A DNA stretch of 64,000 nt from Clostridia bacterium (GCA_016887505.1 CP069393.1:62001-126000); one strand, 5' to 3'. Shown: positions 26,301 through 34,699, counted from the stretch's first letter. The notes: a model not told the origin generated them from the letters alone. Numbers and translations: made by a program.

Positions 26301-29188
26301 TTGCTGGTTGGAATGCTACAGTCCTAAACACCATGCCGGACCATGATTTGAGCTATACGGCAACCTGGTCGCCAAGGCAGTATCGGGTTTCCTTTGATGG
26401 AAATGGTGGCAGTTCTCCCACGAACATACTGGTTACGTACGATAGTAGCTATGGTGGCATGAATACATCTACTCGAACTGGCTATATCTTTGATGGATGG
26501 TTTACGAAGGAAAGTGGTGGAAGCGAAGTTTCTGCTAGTACAACAGTAGACCTTGTTGCGAATCAGACCCTGTATGCTCATTGGATTGCAAAAGAGTATA
26601 CCGTTGACTTTGATCTAAATACAGGCTCAGGGACAGCGCCTGGGGTAATCACGGTTACCTATGATGACACGTATGCAAACTTACCGGAAACCAGTGCTAG
26701 TAAGATAGGCTATACCTTCCGCGGTTGGTACACGGCTGGAAGCGGTGGTAGTGAAATTACAAGCTCAACCAAGGTAAAGACGCCAAGCAATCATACCCTG
26801 TATGCTAAATGGGAAGCAAATGCCTATGAAGTAGAATTTGATGCAAATGGTGGCAGTGGTGAAATGGATAATCAAGGCTACACCTACGATCAGTCTGGGT
26901 CCTTGCGTGCCAATACCCTTACTAGGACAGGATATCGCTTTCTTGGATGGAATACCCAGAAGGCCGGAAATGGCACAGCCTATACAAATGCCCAAAGTAT
27001 TACCAATCTGGCAACAGAAGGTATTGTAACCCTTTATGCTCAGTGGAATGTAAATGAGTATACGGTAAGTTTTGACAGTAATGGTGGTTCTGGTCTTACA
27101 TCGATTACGCAGAATTATGGGACGGCAATATCAGCCCCGACTGCTCCGACAAAGACGGGATATACTTTCAATGGGTGGCAGCTTGCTAACGAAGGCTATA
27201 CTTTTAGCACCATGCCGGCAAAAAATATTACTTTGACTGCGATATGGAATGCAGTGGTTTATCCGATTTATTATCAGTTAAATGGTGGCATGAATCTTGT
27301 GGATAACCCATCAAGCTACGATATTGAAAGCGGTAGTATTGCTTTACAAGATGCAAAAGATAAAGCTGGATATACCTTTGAGGGTTGGTATGCAGAACCT
27401 GAGTTTAGCAATAAGGTGGAAGGCATTGCCATTGAACAAGGTGAAACAGGAACCAAGACCTTCTACGCCAACTGGACAGCCAATACCTATAGGGTTGTGT
27501 TAAATAAAAACACGGGAGATGGAACAGCAAACATACACCAACTTTTCACTTATGATGCGGCAGCAAAGGCCTTGACTGCAAATAGCTTCACCCAAGACGG
27601 ATATACCTTTATTGGATGGAACACAAAATCTGATGGGACTGGCACAAGCTATATGGATGGTCAGATGGTTGAAAACCTTGCAGAAGGCGGTATGCTGAAC
27701 CTGTATGCCAAGTGGCAGCTTGTGACCTATACCGTAAACTATCAACTTAATGGTGGCCTACAAGCACTGAATAATCCATTTAGCTACACCGTAGAAAGTA
27801 ATGATATGATGCTAAATGACCCCAGTAGAGACAATGGCTACGGGTTTATGGGTTGGTATAAAGATCCGAGTTTCATAGGTAGTAGGGTAACAAGCATCAC
27901 AAAAGGCAGTATAGGTGATACAACCTTGTATGCAAAATGGGGCTTTGCGGGTACCTTTACACTGACTAACAATGGAAACAACACTTTTACCATCACTCGA
28001 AAGGGCAATGGCAATACGAATGATGCTCAAAATGTGGGGCAGCAGACAGTTTATTTCCGCACCATCAATGGATCGGCAATCGGTGGTACCCATTTTGTTC
28101 ACCAGGGTGGAAATGCATCGGCTGTGAACTTTGCGGATGGAGAAACAAGTAAAACAGTAACCATCACGGAATATGGTGTGGATAGGCCCTACGATGGTCA
28201 AATTGCAACAAGTTATTCCAACATTGATAGAACCTATCAGCTAGAAATTGTCAAAGTAATAGGTGGAGGACTGTTGGGTAGCACTTCCAAGGCAACAAGG
28301 ACAATGTTGAAAAATAGTAGTTACCTTGTATCGAGTGATGTATATAACTTTACTTCTTTTGCAACGAATTCTACGGAACAAGAAATTAATGAACAGATCG
28401 ATGGTAAATATACATCTACAAAGTACACGGGACTATCGGGGAATCCCCTTGCTGGCCGAAATGATTCAACTTCTGTGAAAAATTATTTTCAAGCTACAGC
28501 TAGTGCCATGAAGGTAAAACTTGATATTACAGGAGTAGATGATGGTCAAGCGATCACTCGACTTGTCTTTTTCAACAACCATACAAATGGTACTTCAACG
28601 GGAAAAGATGATGATTCGCTTAGCGCATTACCGACTGGTACAAAGGCGGCCTTTGTGTATGGAGTGGATGAAAAAAATGAAACGACATATATGGCAAGTT
28701 TGCCTGGCTCAAATACAATAATCGTTACGGTTAGCGGCGTGGAGTTGGATTTCCCCTTGCAAGCAAGCAAGTATGCATCCGGACAAAATAGCACGGACTA
28801 TATCCTCTATTCAATGGGTGAAACCTGCGGCATTTCTGCTGGGGCATATTGCTCAGGATGGTTGAAACATTCTTGGTACTACAAGGGCGGAACCTTATAT
28901 TCAGCGCCTTATGATATTAAAGAACCAAGCAAGATTGGCATTGCTTCTATGGCAACAGGCGACTATAAAGCAGGAGAAACGGTAACCATTGCTGTCATCT
29001 TTGATGAAATTGTTGCCAATCGAAATGGCGCGAATCTCAGTGGTTCAAATCTTACTGGTTTGACGTATGTGGGAGGCGTTGGTTCCAACGTTCTATACTT
29101 TAGTGGAACTGTCACAAAAGACTGCAATCAAGATACAATCTTAACGGGAATTAATGTAAGTGGAACCGTTCTAGATATGGTAAACTAA
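20309..29188 (+). CDS. Giant SLH-anchored surface protein with InlB_B and MucBP-like repeats
   Basis: About 2,959 residues from ATG 20309 (a TTG one codon earlier is possible; AAGGAG lies at 20293). Signal peptide about 1-31. Three SLH domains (about 38-215; F-K-D-V, W-A-V-D-K-G-I, F-S-P, I-T-R-E-Q) bind secondary cell-wall polymers. One InlB_B (Listeria-Bacteroides) repeat follows (about 237-308). A large unassigned region (309-1195) includes an acidic coiled coil near 850-900. Fourteen further InlB_B repeats, each ending G-W...A-x-W, fill 1196-2545, with five MucBP-like units (Y-x-V-E-H-I-R-E) among them. A Calx-beta-like domain begins near 2546, then a 300-residue tail. Role: surface adhesion or matrix, inferred. 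No catalytic motif seen. Confidence 0.9.
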   Translation: MRVLMRRRLVSMLLCVCMVFNSGATIAYAAEQSTNPYFKDVSPDDWFYESVMESFNENIFSGTSIDTFSPKESMTRAMYVTIMGHMAQFDGTYPMSDSSFSDLKENAYYVPYVMWAVDKGITKGTGNNQFSPNSKITREQMATFTANYFDAYQIPYPESTVTNLPKDVDNISPWAKEAVLKLWASGLLSGDEDGYFNPQNKATRAEGAAFSVQIKEMLTQASTSEQDSNDDNSHRNYCKLSFKSNGGSAVDSFSRKEGGKLSNLPVPYKEGSVFGGWYYDKQLTELVASNDVVRESLTLYARWGEAVPLAETETNRFASAMDQDGDFTITILGLQSMSADEVERLITLKNFNSQEDKKWASIEKKGSNFIVSGLNYSGENGAEKDGFEEGASYKLTLNDEQLAFDNFPQEAREFNFTIQKDDVFNLTLNEKVNFIKFEDISNIRENGAKTTRINSTPLNVTENGSTVGDLVEGTFTFSQGSLLVGDTIAVYEGIHPNERVLDDTREGANGNIAYIEITSISGTSYGYQTADVEDVLFTPDVLPVSVDADTDGNPNNESITVAETTMDFSDDLYAPIGLDSQTKVDVGDYISFYDGDLKATTTGSNGPRQESFGLITAVLNSDGSYVIVYEAVTLEEMLAAMDMYNTDQIDGEDMLDEVDVEAFEAKIEQQAVESGFVDDAGQYLAAMALETNAFTEITEDFELRNYAILNQNGEPLSPEEVQLMAGSDMNVKVEVDSPEAIIDTNLQHFENTSGIHLTLKIKAKITIGPKVPEDGDAQVVINLTGEFEEEFHTAINIDGGARWEWWSIFPYIAEYEVTANIDLYNYTGLTFHASIVTKEYADKKWTDDEEMKDVVDELKKLVDEVKDGLGSEEEEDDPANDLIEKYKAMMDTESDWVNLVEQEMVNIKQNIPPIMIIQVSMSLTFVIQANMNISLGAEFWYKTAKRYSYNVEVFAGNVTSDVLDLVEEQYEFTFYVMGTLGLRAGLKLEAKIALFDEKFASAGFGAEAGAYIKMYGYFYYQLTYTASMGKESKYSGALYFELGIYLEITFEAQAFAGTFSYNPTLYENEWPLWSAGMRENIQDFAYELGEMPVLSMKKSIRTTFVPDDVFEMLYLDLKTGDSGTKIYDDSEAYFTIEMTNDKFSYDRSTNQLVITPNEKDITLDSQMVVSWINQPLAWTSKPIRTRINLHWDNLNDGYAIVFQSNGGSSIPIMIKKYGTPIAPPADPVKKGYVFEGWFSDEALTQSFTFPEKMANVDLELYAKWAPANDTPYRIEHYGEVLGSSQYEMLDTVESTGTTNSTVTAATKNYPGYKRPESKQLTIKPDGESILRYYYDREIYTVTYSSGEAQGEDVVSELKYGANISAPTVNSKGYAFAGWTPAITENATMPATDIQYTAHWIPADDTGYRVEYYVEQTNGKFALQSLDDTKTGITGSQVDIQTIFDNRFLVEDGITFKDVTVGGEVTNTPIITKDGKMIIKVNYQRESHDAIFSPDNGEDSTKMAVKYQATIKAPRENPTKEGYVFSGWEGYQVNDTMGTSDLAYTASWEPAEDTAYTVTHIREDLRNQYPTSGELVEIENKVGRTEAQTEAQAKDYEGFSVIGVEQVEILPNGSAKVEIKYSRNRYTVNWIAEGNLLKTEQVKYGETITAPASNPKKQGYVFESWSGLGQDAKMGSDELTFTATWKPATDTLYTVEHIREDLSGSYTIQELEEREGTTATQTAATPKSYEGFTADTSYKQVDIAPDGSSLATILYNRNSYDITWIANGIDYETTVGVLFGDAIHLPATMPDNKTGYTFDEWKDVPASMPAQNSIYEAIWTANRYTTTFKVNGGLPLEVNTKEVVYDSRYDLLPTPSYAGYQFVNWVDEDGAVVTAGTIVRTASDHTLTATWAADTDIAYMVEHYQEDAAGGEYTLQETTRLYGETDTDTAAVANSYLGFTVEEFEQENIAGDGSTIVRIDYKRNVHTITWTIDGTESHENYRYGASIQAPSATRTGYSFAGWNATVLNTMPDHDLSYTATWSPRQYRVSFDGNGGSSPTNILVTYDSSYGGMNTSTRTGYIFDGWFTKESGGSEVSASTTVDLVANQTLYAHWIAKEYTVDFDLNTGSGTAPGVITVTYDDTYANLPETSASKIGYTFRGWYTAGSGGSEITSSTKVKTPSNHTLYAKWEANAYEVEFDANGGSGEMDNQGYTYDQSGSLRANTLTRTGYRFLGWNTQKAGNGTAYTNAQSITNLATEGIVTLYAQWNVNEYTVSFDSNGGSGLTSITQNYGTAISAPTAPTKTGYTFNGWQLANEGYTFSTMPAKNITLTAIWNAVVYPIYYQLNGGMNLVDNPSSYDIESGSIALQDAKDKAGYTFEGWYAEPEFSNKVEGIAIEQGETGTKTFYANWTANTYRVVLNKNTGDGTANIHQLFTYDAAAKALTANSFTQDGYTFIGWNTKSDGTGTSYMDGQMVENLAEGGMLNLYAKWQLVTYTVNYQLNGGLQALNNPFSYTVESNDMMLNDPSRDNGYGFMGWYKDPSFIGSRVTSITKGSIGDTTLYAKWGFAGTFTLTNNGNNTFTITRKGNGNTNDAQNVGQQTVYFRTINGSAIGGTHFVHQGGNASAVNFADGETSKTVTITEYGVDRPYDGQIATSYSNIDRTYQLEIVKVIGGGLLGSTSKATRTMLKNSSYLVSSDVYNFTSFATNSTEQEINEQIDGKYTSTKYTGLSGNPLAGRNDSTSVKNYFQATASAMKVKLDITGVDDGQAITRLVFFNNHTNGTSTGKDDDSLSALPTGTKAAFVYGVDEKNETTYMASLPGSNTIIVTVSGVELDFPLQASKYASGQNSTDYILYSMGETCGISAGAYCSGWLKHSWYYKGGTLYSAPYDIKEPSKIGIASMATGDYKAGETVTIAVIFDEIVANRNGANLSGSNLTGLTYVGGVGSNVLYFSGTVTKDCNQDTILTGINVSGTVLDMVN

Positions 29189-29199
29189 AGTCTAAAAGG

Positions 29200-29226
29200 C
29201 CCCTGCCAATGTTGGCAGGGGTAATT
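29200..29226 (+). terminator. Terminator between the giant gene and the protease gene
   Basis: CCCCTGCCA (29200-29208) pairs with TGGCAGGGG (29213-29221) around ATGT, then TAATTTT. The weak T-run and the protease start only 25 bases on suggest partial read-through. Confidence 0.75.
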
Positions 29227-29245
29227 TTGAATAGGGGGTGATGCA

Positions 29246-30250
29246 TTGCGTTCAATTATAATAGCATTAATAGCTTCCCTGTTTCTGACCCCAGCTGCCT
29301 ATGGGATAGAAACAGATAGCAGTGTTAGAATAGCAATTATTGATACTGGCCTTTCTACTGAGGCACTGGGAAGCACACAAATCCTTCAAGGAAAAAACTA
29401 TATCCTAGAAGATCAAGACACGGAGGATAGAATGAATCATGGTACAGAGATAGGCAGTCTTATTCTAGGAAAGCCTGATCGTGAACTTGTTGGCGCTTAT
29501 CCCGAAGCCATCTTAGTCCCCCTAGTCTATTACAGTATGGCGGACGAATCTTTGGTAAAAGGTGATGCCACCATGATTGCCCAGTGTATCTATGATGCAT
29601 TGGATGTCTACTCCTGTCGTGTTATCAATGTAAGTGCTGGCACCTTGGCAGATTCAAAGGAATTGAAAGAGGCTTGTGCATATGCAGAACAAAAAGGTGC
29701 TGTCATTGTATCTGCCGTAGGCAACGACAATCAGGTTGCCCCCCAAAATCTATACTATCCTGCTGCGTACGATACGGTGATTGGTGTCGGGGCCCTAGAT
29801 ACAAGTGGAGAAGTAGCCAAATTTTCTCAAAGAAATAGTTCCGTTTCTTTGCTAGCAAGTGGAGAAGACTTGTGGGTTGCTAGGGCTTCTGGAAGAATGA
29901 CGCATGTGGACGGAACTTCCTATGCCTGTGCCTTTGTAAGTGCAGCTGCAGCAAGGCTTCTGTCAGAGAACCCAGCCTTAAGGCCAGATGATGTACGTAG
30001 TATTCTCTCTAAATCAGCAGAAGATTTGGGTGATGTTGGGTATGACATAGACCATGGTTATGGCGCCTTAAATACTGGGAAGGCACTGGAATTGGCAAAA
30101 GACTCGAAGGGCTTATCGAAGGCCCCAGATGTGGTTGAAGGTAGCGAAAGTTGGTATTCAAGTATGGTGAATTTAGTTCAAAAGCTGGTTTCTTTTTGGG
30201 ATGGCAGGAAGGATACTCTATTGAACATGAAAGGGCTTACAGGTAGTTGA
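29246..30250 (+). CDS. Subtilisin-like (S8) secreted serine protease
   Basis: 334 residues from TTG 29246, five bases after AGGGGGTG. Signal peptide about 1-20. Catalytic triad: Asp33 (I-I-D-T-G), His65 (N-H-G-T-E) and Ser225 (G-T-S-Y-A-C-A-F-V); the oxyanion Asn is in A-V-G-N-D. There is almost no propeptide (only some 10 residues between signal and core), unlike classical subtilisins, and the C-terminal 60 residues are unassigned. Next to the giant SLH gene, it may process or shed that protein; this is inference from position. Confidence 0.88.
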   Translation: MRSIIIALIASLFLTPAAYGIETDSSVRIAIIDTGLSTEALGSTQILQGKNYILEDQDTEDRMNHGTEIGSLILGKPDRELVGAYPEAILVPLVYYSMADESLVKGDATMIAQCIYDALDVYSCRVINVSAGTLADSKELKEACAYAEQKGAVIVSAVGNDNQVAPQNLYYPAAYDTVIGVGALDTSGEVAKFSQRNSSVSLLASGEDLWVARASGRMTHVDGTSYACAFVSAAAARLLSENPALRPDDVRSILSKSAEDLGDVGYDIDHGYGALNTGKALELAKDSKGLSKAPDVVEGSESWYSSMVNLVQKLVSFWDGRKDTLLNMKGLTGS

Positions 30251-30339
30251 TAAGGCTAGCAATCTTCTAGCTATTTTACAACTAGTATTCTTGAAAAGAC
30301 AGAAATAAGCAGGCTACGAGTATTAAAGTATAAAAAGAA

Positions 30340-30370
30340 TTGACTCTAACGTTAGGTTATAGTTTATAGT
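30340..30370 (+). promoter_or_regulatory. MerR-type promoter with 19-bp spacer
   Basis: TTGACT (30340-30345) and TATAGT (30365-30370) are separated by 19 bases, the overlong spacer that MerR activators correct by twisting DNA. The spacer starts with CTAACGTTAG (30346-30355), a perfect palindrome. It lies 28 bases before the regulator's own start, implying autoregulation. Confidence 0.75.
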
Positions 30371-30397
30371 GAACTTAGCACGAGGGGAGATGAAACT

Positions 30398-31132
30398 ATG
30401 AAAACAGTAAAGGAAGTTAGCAAGCTTACAGGTGTGAGTATACGCACCCTGCACTATTATGACAAAATTGGACTTCTTCAACCAACCGCTAGGACGGAGT
30501 CCGGATATAGGCTGTATGATGATATGACCTTGGAAAAGCTACAGCATATTTTACTGTTTCGGGAGCTTGAATTTCCGTTAAAAGAAATTCAAGTAATTTT
30601 GGATAGTCCAAATTTTGACAGGAATAAGGCCTTGAAACAACAGATTGACCTGTTAACTAAGAAAAAGGAACATTTGGAAAACTTGATTGAATACGCTCGT
30701 GAAATAAAAAGGATGGGAGTGAAAACTATGAATTTTTCGGTGTTTGATAAAAAAGAGATGGAAGAATATGCGGCGCAAGCAAAAGCAACCTGGGGAGATA
30801 CTCAGGCCTATAAAGAATTCGAAAAGAAGAATGAAGGTAGGAGTAGCGAGCTAGCGAATGACATCAATCAAAATCTTATGAAATTGTTTGTTCAGTTTGG
30901 TCAAATGCGCAATGAAAAGCCTGAATCTGATCTTGCGCAAGCGCAAGCAAAGAAACTGCAGGAATATATAACAGAATATTTTTACAACTGTAGGCCAGAG
31001 ATATTTAGTGGATTGGCGGACATGTATGCAAGTGGTTCTGAGATGACTGAGAACATAGATAAAGTAGGTGGTGCTGGAACGGCAGAATTTGCTGCACGAG
31101 CCATCAAGATTTATTGCCAAAATAAACTATAA
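30398..31132 (+). CDS. MerR-family regulator with TipAS domain
   Basis: 244 residues. The N-terminal winged helix is classical MerR (T-V-K-E-V-S-K-L-T-G-V-S-I-R-T-L-H-Y-Y-D), followed by a dimer helix. The C-terminal half (about 130-240) has the TipAS antibiotic-recognition pattern (W-G-D-T-Q-A-Y-K-E-F and a late F-Y-N-C-R-P-E). TipAS/Mta-type proteins bind drugs such as thiopeptides and then activate multidrug genes. No efflux gene adjoins here; the only obvious target is its own promoter. Confidence 0.88.
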   Translation: MKTVKEVSKLTGVSIRTLHYYDKIGLLQPTARTESGYRLYDDMTLEKLQHILLFRELEFPLKEIQVILDSPNFDRNKALKQQIDLLTKKKEHLENLIEYAREIKRMGVKTMNFSVFDKKEMEEYAAQAKATWGDTQAYKEFEKKNEGRSSELANDINQNLMKLFVQFGQMRNEKPESDLAQAQAKKLQEYITEYFYNCRPEIFSGLADMYASGSEMTENIDKVGGAGTAEFAARAIKIYCQNKL

Positions 31133-31148
31133 TGAATTGCCCTTGAGG

Positions 31149-31178
31149 AAGCATCTATTGAAAGATAGGTGCTTTTTT
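31149..31178 (+). terminator. Terminator after the MerR-TipAS gene
   Basis: AAGCATCTAT pairs with ATAGGTGCTT around TGAAAG, followed by TTTTTT. The 230 bases that follow, up to the GGDEF gene, show nothing distinct. Confidence 0.85.
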
Positions 31179-31412
31179 ATGTTTCCAAAACAAGAGGGCT
31201 ATTCCAGTGTTTGCAAGCTGCGAGACGGCACGAATATTAATGGCTGCTTCTCTTCCTTATGTGCGTGAAAGCTTGCACAAAACAAAAAAGAAGGACTGTG
31301 TTAAAATAGAAGAATGACATCAATAGCAGGGCACACCTGATCTAGCAAAAAATAAATCTGCACTACAAACCAAAATAGGCGAAAGAAATAATGAATTAAG
31401 GAGATCATAGTT

Positions 31413-32282
31413 ATGATGGATTTAGAGCAGTACCGACTCATTATTGATTCTTCTCCAAACATGATATGGAGAGCGAATCTTAGTACCGAATGTGATTATT
31501 TTAATCAGACATGGCTCAATTTCACTGGTCGTACAATGGAAGAAGAGTATGGGTTTGGATGGGCTGCCGGTGTGCACCCAGATGATTATGATAGGTGTGT
31601 AAAAATCTATCTAGATAATTTCAAACGACAACAAAAATTTGAAATGGAGTATCGACTTAAAAGATATGATGGTCAATACAGATGGATTAATGACCGTGGG
31701 GTTCCTTTCTATGATAAGGACAAGAAGTTTATCGGCTTTATCGGGAGCTGTATGGATGTTACGGAAAAAGTTGAAGGACAGCTTCTCAAGGAAATGGCCC
31801 AAAAAGATGGCTTGAGCCAAACCTATAACCGGCAATATTCCCATCAATTGCTAGCGGAGATTTTTAACGAAGCACGGGAAAAAGGGGTACCACTTAGTAT
31901 TCTGATGATGGATATTGATGGATTTAAAATCATCAATGATACTTATGGCCATAGTGCTGGCGATGTAGTTCTAACAAAAGTGGCAGCCATAATGAAAGGT
32001 GAAATGCGCGCTCTAGATATCCTTGGACGATACGGGGGAGATGAATTTTTAGTCGGGTTGGTTCATACTAATTTTGAAGAGGCACTTGCGGTTGCTGAAC
32101 GCATCAGGATTGCCATCGAAAGGGCTGAGATACTCGTTTCTAATGACACCCCGATTAAGGTTAGCGTAAGCATTGGCGTGAGATGCCTTCAGGATGAATT
32201 GACGTTAGATGAACTCATCAACAATGCTGATAAAAAATTATATGAGGCAAAATCAGAGGGTAAGAATACAGTCAAGGGCTAG
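31413..32282 (+). CDS. PAS-GGDEF diguanylate cyclase
   Basis: 289 residues. A PAS/PAC domain (about 1-120; W-L-N-F-T-G-R, H-P-D-D-Y, I-G-S-C-M-D-V-T-E-K) is joined to a GGDEF domain with an intact active loop G-G-D-E-F at 208-212. An RxxD product-inhibition site (Arg199-Asp202) sits at the canonical five-residue distance before it. D-I-D-G-F-K-I-I-N-D is the Mg2+/GTP segment. It should make c-di-GMP under control of a cytosolic PAS signal and be inhibited by its product, opposite in effect to the EAL proteins at 6237 and 58646. No membrane segment. Confidence 0.92.
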   Translation: MMDLEQYRLIIDSSPNMIWRANLSTECDYFNQTWLNFTGRTMEEEYGFGWAAGVHPDDYDRCVKIYLDNFKRQQKFEMEYRLKRYDGQYRWINDRGVPFYDKDKKFIGFIGSCMDVTEKVEGQLLKEMAQKDGLSQTYNRQYSHQLLAEIFNEAREKGVPLSILMMDIDGFKIINDTYGHSAGDVVLTKVAAIMKGEMRALDILGRYGGDEFLVGLVHTNFEEALAVAERIRIAIERAEILVSNDTPIKVSVSIGVRCLQDELTLDELINNADKKLYEAKSEGKNTVKG

Positions 32283-32655
32283 GGCAGACCTGCTTCCTAA
32301 TATAAAAATGGTTACTATCTAGGATTGCTAGTTGGACCTTTCAGTATAGCTGTATCAAGGCTAGATATGTAGCCTATAAATAGGCAAGTATACAATAGGG
32401 AAGGGGCCTAGATCCCTTCCCTATTACTTAGTCTAACAGCGAAACCTTCATAAACTGCATGGGCTTCGAATCAAGTATATCCTAGATGCTGTATCAGTTG
32501 TTCTTCTTTTTAGCCGAACAATTAGGGTAAAGATGGATGAATCGCTAGGTGCAGGGAAATTTGAATTGTTAAGGCCTATCAATTGCTATTGAAAGAGAGC
32601 CGGTATATATTTTAATTAGAAGAAAGTTGTACAATCACGCTAGGAGGAGGTCTGC
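32283..32655. other. Intergenic stretch with a strong hairpin
   Basis: No gene seen. AATAGGGAAGGG (32394-32405) pairs perfectly with CCCTTCCCTATT (32414-32425); it lacks a T-run, so termination is only possible. An AGGAGGAGG site precedes the next ATG. Confidence 0.45.
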
Positions 32656-33045
32656 ATGAGTGATAATTCTCAGTTTCAGTCGGTAGATGACTATATGAAA
32701 GAACAGCCTGAAAAATGCAGAAAAGCCCTTCAAGATATTCGATCCTATATTTTGGAAGTGGTTCCAGATGCTCAGGAATTAATCAATTATAATATTCCTG
32801 CATTTGCTCTTGTGAAGGGTGGAAAAAGAGAACAGCAGGTTATGATTGCAGGATATAAACATCATGTGGGTTTGTATCCTCATCCTACAACCATGGTGCA
32901 TTTCTTGGATGAATTAAAAGAATATAAAACAGGAAAAGGTTCGGTTCAATTTCCAATCAATGAGGCTTTGCCAAAAGATTTAATTATGAAAATGGTGAAG
33001 TACAGGAAAGATATATTAGATGAATCAAGGGCCTATGAGTATTGA
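32656..33045 (+). CDS. DUF1801 (YdhG-like) domain protein
   Basis: 129 residues, full family length. Typical pattern: V-D-D-Y-M, then A-L-Q-D-I-R, P-D-A-Q-E-L-I-N-Y-N-I-P-A-F, H-H-V-G-L-Y-P-H-P, K-G-S-V-Q-F-P-I-N-E and a final K-x-R. Family members include a frataxin-like iron chaperone in Bacillus (YdhG), but most are uncharacterised. Cytosolic, no operon partner. Confidence 0.82.
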   Translation: MSDNSQFQSVDDYMKEQPEKCRKALQDIRSYILEVVPDAQELINYNIPAFALVKGGKREQQVMIAGYKHHVGLYPHPTTMVHFLDELKEYKTGKGSVQFPINEALPKDLIMKMVKYRKDILDESRAYEY

Positions 33046-33209
33046 TATCGTTTGCGCTTAAAACAGCTTATTTCTATGTCCTAGATAGGCCCTAGGTCTA
33101 ATAAGTAAGTGCAGGAACTGCCGTGCTAGCATGGGTGTTGGATTTTGAGGTAACGCTTAGGCATACAAAAAAATATATTTTGTTTCAAAAAATTTGTGGG
33201 AGGCTGAAA

Positions 33210-33611
33210 ATGAGACTAGATGGGTTCGGGTTATTTGTTAAAGATATGCCGCAGATGATTGGTTTTTACAGGGATGTATTGGGGTTTGAAATCAAAGAGA
33301 ACGAAGATACAGCCAATGTATATTTGATCAAAGATGATACCTTATTTTTACTCTATGGTAGAAATGATTTTGAAAAGATGACGAGCAGAAAATATGAGTA
33401 TATAAAAGGCATCAATGGTCATTTTGAAATAGCCTTATATGTGGATACTTTTGAAGAAGTAGATGAAGAATACGCAAAAGCCATCAGCAAGGGTGCTAAT
33501 TCGGTTTTAGAACCCACAACAGAGCCGTGGGGGCAAAGAACTTGCTATATTTCTGATCCGGAAGGAAATCTAATAGAAATTGGTTCTTTCAACAAACCAT
33601 TTACGAGATAA
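33210..33611 (+). CDS. VOC-superfamily (glyoxalase-like) protein
   Basis: 133 residues from ATG 33210 after GGGAGG; a longer frame from 33123 has no site. A VOC fold with paired beta-alpha modules: F-Y-R-D-V-L-G-F in the first half and Y-I-S-D-P-E-G-N-L-I-E-I-G in the second, where His/Glu metal ligands usually lie. Substrate unknown; could be an antibiotic-binding or isomerase-type member. It ends 14 bases before the rsgA-like gene, likely co-transcribed. Confidence 0.82.
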   Translation: MRLDGFGLFVKDMPQMIGFYRDVLGFEIKENEDTANVYLIKDDTLFLLYGRNDFEKMTSRKYEYIKGINGHFEIALYVDTFEEVDEEYAKAISKGANSVLEPTTEPWGQRTCYISDPEGNLIEIGSFNKPFTR

Positions 33612-33625
33612 ACAGGGGGTACACA

Positions 33626-34699
33626 TTGAATCAATTGGAAAAATATGGTCTCACCGACCGTTTCAAAAATGAAGCAACATTATACCCAGATCTATCTCTT
33701 GCTCGCATCGTTGCTCAATATAGAGGACTCTATAAAATTGTAACCAAGACGGATGAACTCCAGGCTGAAATTTCAGGCAAACTGCGCTTTGAAACTAGCG
33801 AGCTTGCAAAATTTCCTACGGTAGGAGATTTTGTAATGGTTTCAGCAGAACACCTAGGTGGGAATGCCATCATTCATCATGTGCTAACAAGGAAAAGTCT
33901 ATTCATGCGTACTGCCGTGGGTGTTCATGGGCAAGCCCAACTGGTGGCTTCAAATATTGACACGGTTTTCATTTGTATGTCCCTTAACAATAACTTTAAT
34001 CTCAGCCGATTGGAACGCTATCTTAGTGTGGCGTGGGATAGTGGGGCTATTCCTGTAATCCTATTAACCAAATCCGATTTATGCGACGACCTACAAAAAT
34101 CAGTCACAGAAGTAGAACGAGCATCCTCATATACGGATGTAATACCCCTTTCGGTATTTGATGATGATCTGGCTGAAAAGTTGGGAAAGTATTTGAAAGC
34201 GGAAACAACGGTTGCCTTCATTGGTTCATCTGGGGTTGGAAAATCCACCTTGATTAATAAGCTATTGGGAGATGAAATTCTGGCAACAGCAGATATTGGA
34301 AAAGCAGATAAGGGCAGGCACACCACAACCGGCAGAGAAATGTTTGTTTCTCCTTTTGGCGGCGTGCTCATCGACACTCCTGGCATGCGGGAGCTTGGTG
34401 CAGAAAGTGTCGATTTAGCGAAGACCTTTGATGATATTGAAGAGCTTGCGAGGAACTGCCGCTTCCGGGATTGTACACATACGGGAGAACCAGGTTGTGC
34501 AATTATCAAGGCTCTTGCAGACGGTAGCCTGGAGAAAAGACGATTTGATAGCTATCGAAAGTTGAAAACGGAAGCTGGCTATGAGGGGCTAAATGCCAAG
34601 GAAGTAGAAGTGAAAAAGTTGGAACGCATGTTTAAAGAGGTTGGTGGAATGAAAAATATGCGGAAAATTGTTAAAGAAAAACGAAAACGAAAAGAGTAA
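33626..34699 (+). CDS. rsgA: RsgA-type ribosome small-subunit GTPase
   Basis: 357 residues from TTG 33626 (CAGGGGGT upstream). The circularly permuted GTPase order is seen: G4 (L-T-K-S-D) comes before G1 (G-S-S-G-V-G-K-S-T-L) and G3 (D-T-P-G-M). A zinc finger with C-R-F-R-D-C-T-H and P-G-C follows. An OB-fold precedes. RsgA aids late 30S maturation. The divergence from housekeeping RsgA and its place behind a VOC gene suggest it is a second copy (paralogue) in this genome, which cannot be checked here. Confidence 0.9.
   Translation: MNQLEKYGLTDRFKNEATLYPDLSLARIVAQYRGLYKIVTKTDELQAEISGKLRFETSELAKFPTVGDFVMVSAEHLGGNAIIHHVLTRKSLFMRTAVGVHGQAQLVASNIDTVFICMSLNNNFNLSRLERYLSVAWDSGAIPVILLTKSDLCDDLQKSVTEVERASSYTDVIPLSVFDDDLAEKLGKYLKAETTVAFIGSSGVGKSTLINKLLGDEILATADIGKADKGRHTTTGREMFVSPFGGVLIDTPGMRELGAESVDLAKTFDDIEELARNCRFRDCTHTGEPGCAIIKALADGSLEKRRFDSYRKLKTEAGYEGLNAKEVEVKKLERMFKEVGGMKNMRKIVKEKRKRKE

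Noticed and set aside
20309-29188. CRISPR-like or tandem DNA repeat array in the giant gene
   Set aside because: Repetition is at the protein level (InlB_B units) with divergent DNA; no regular repeat-spacer pattern.
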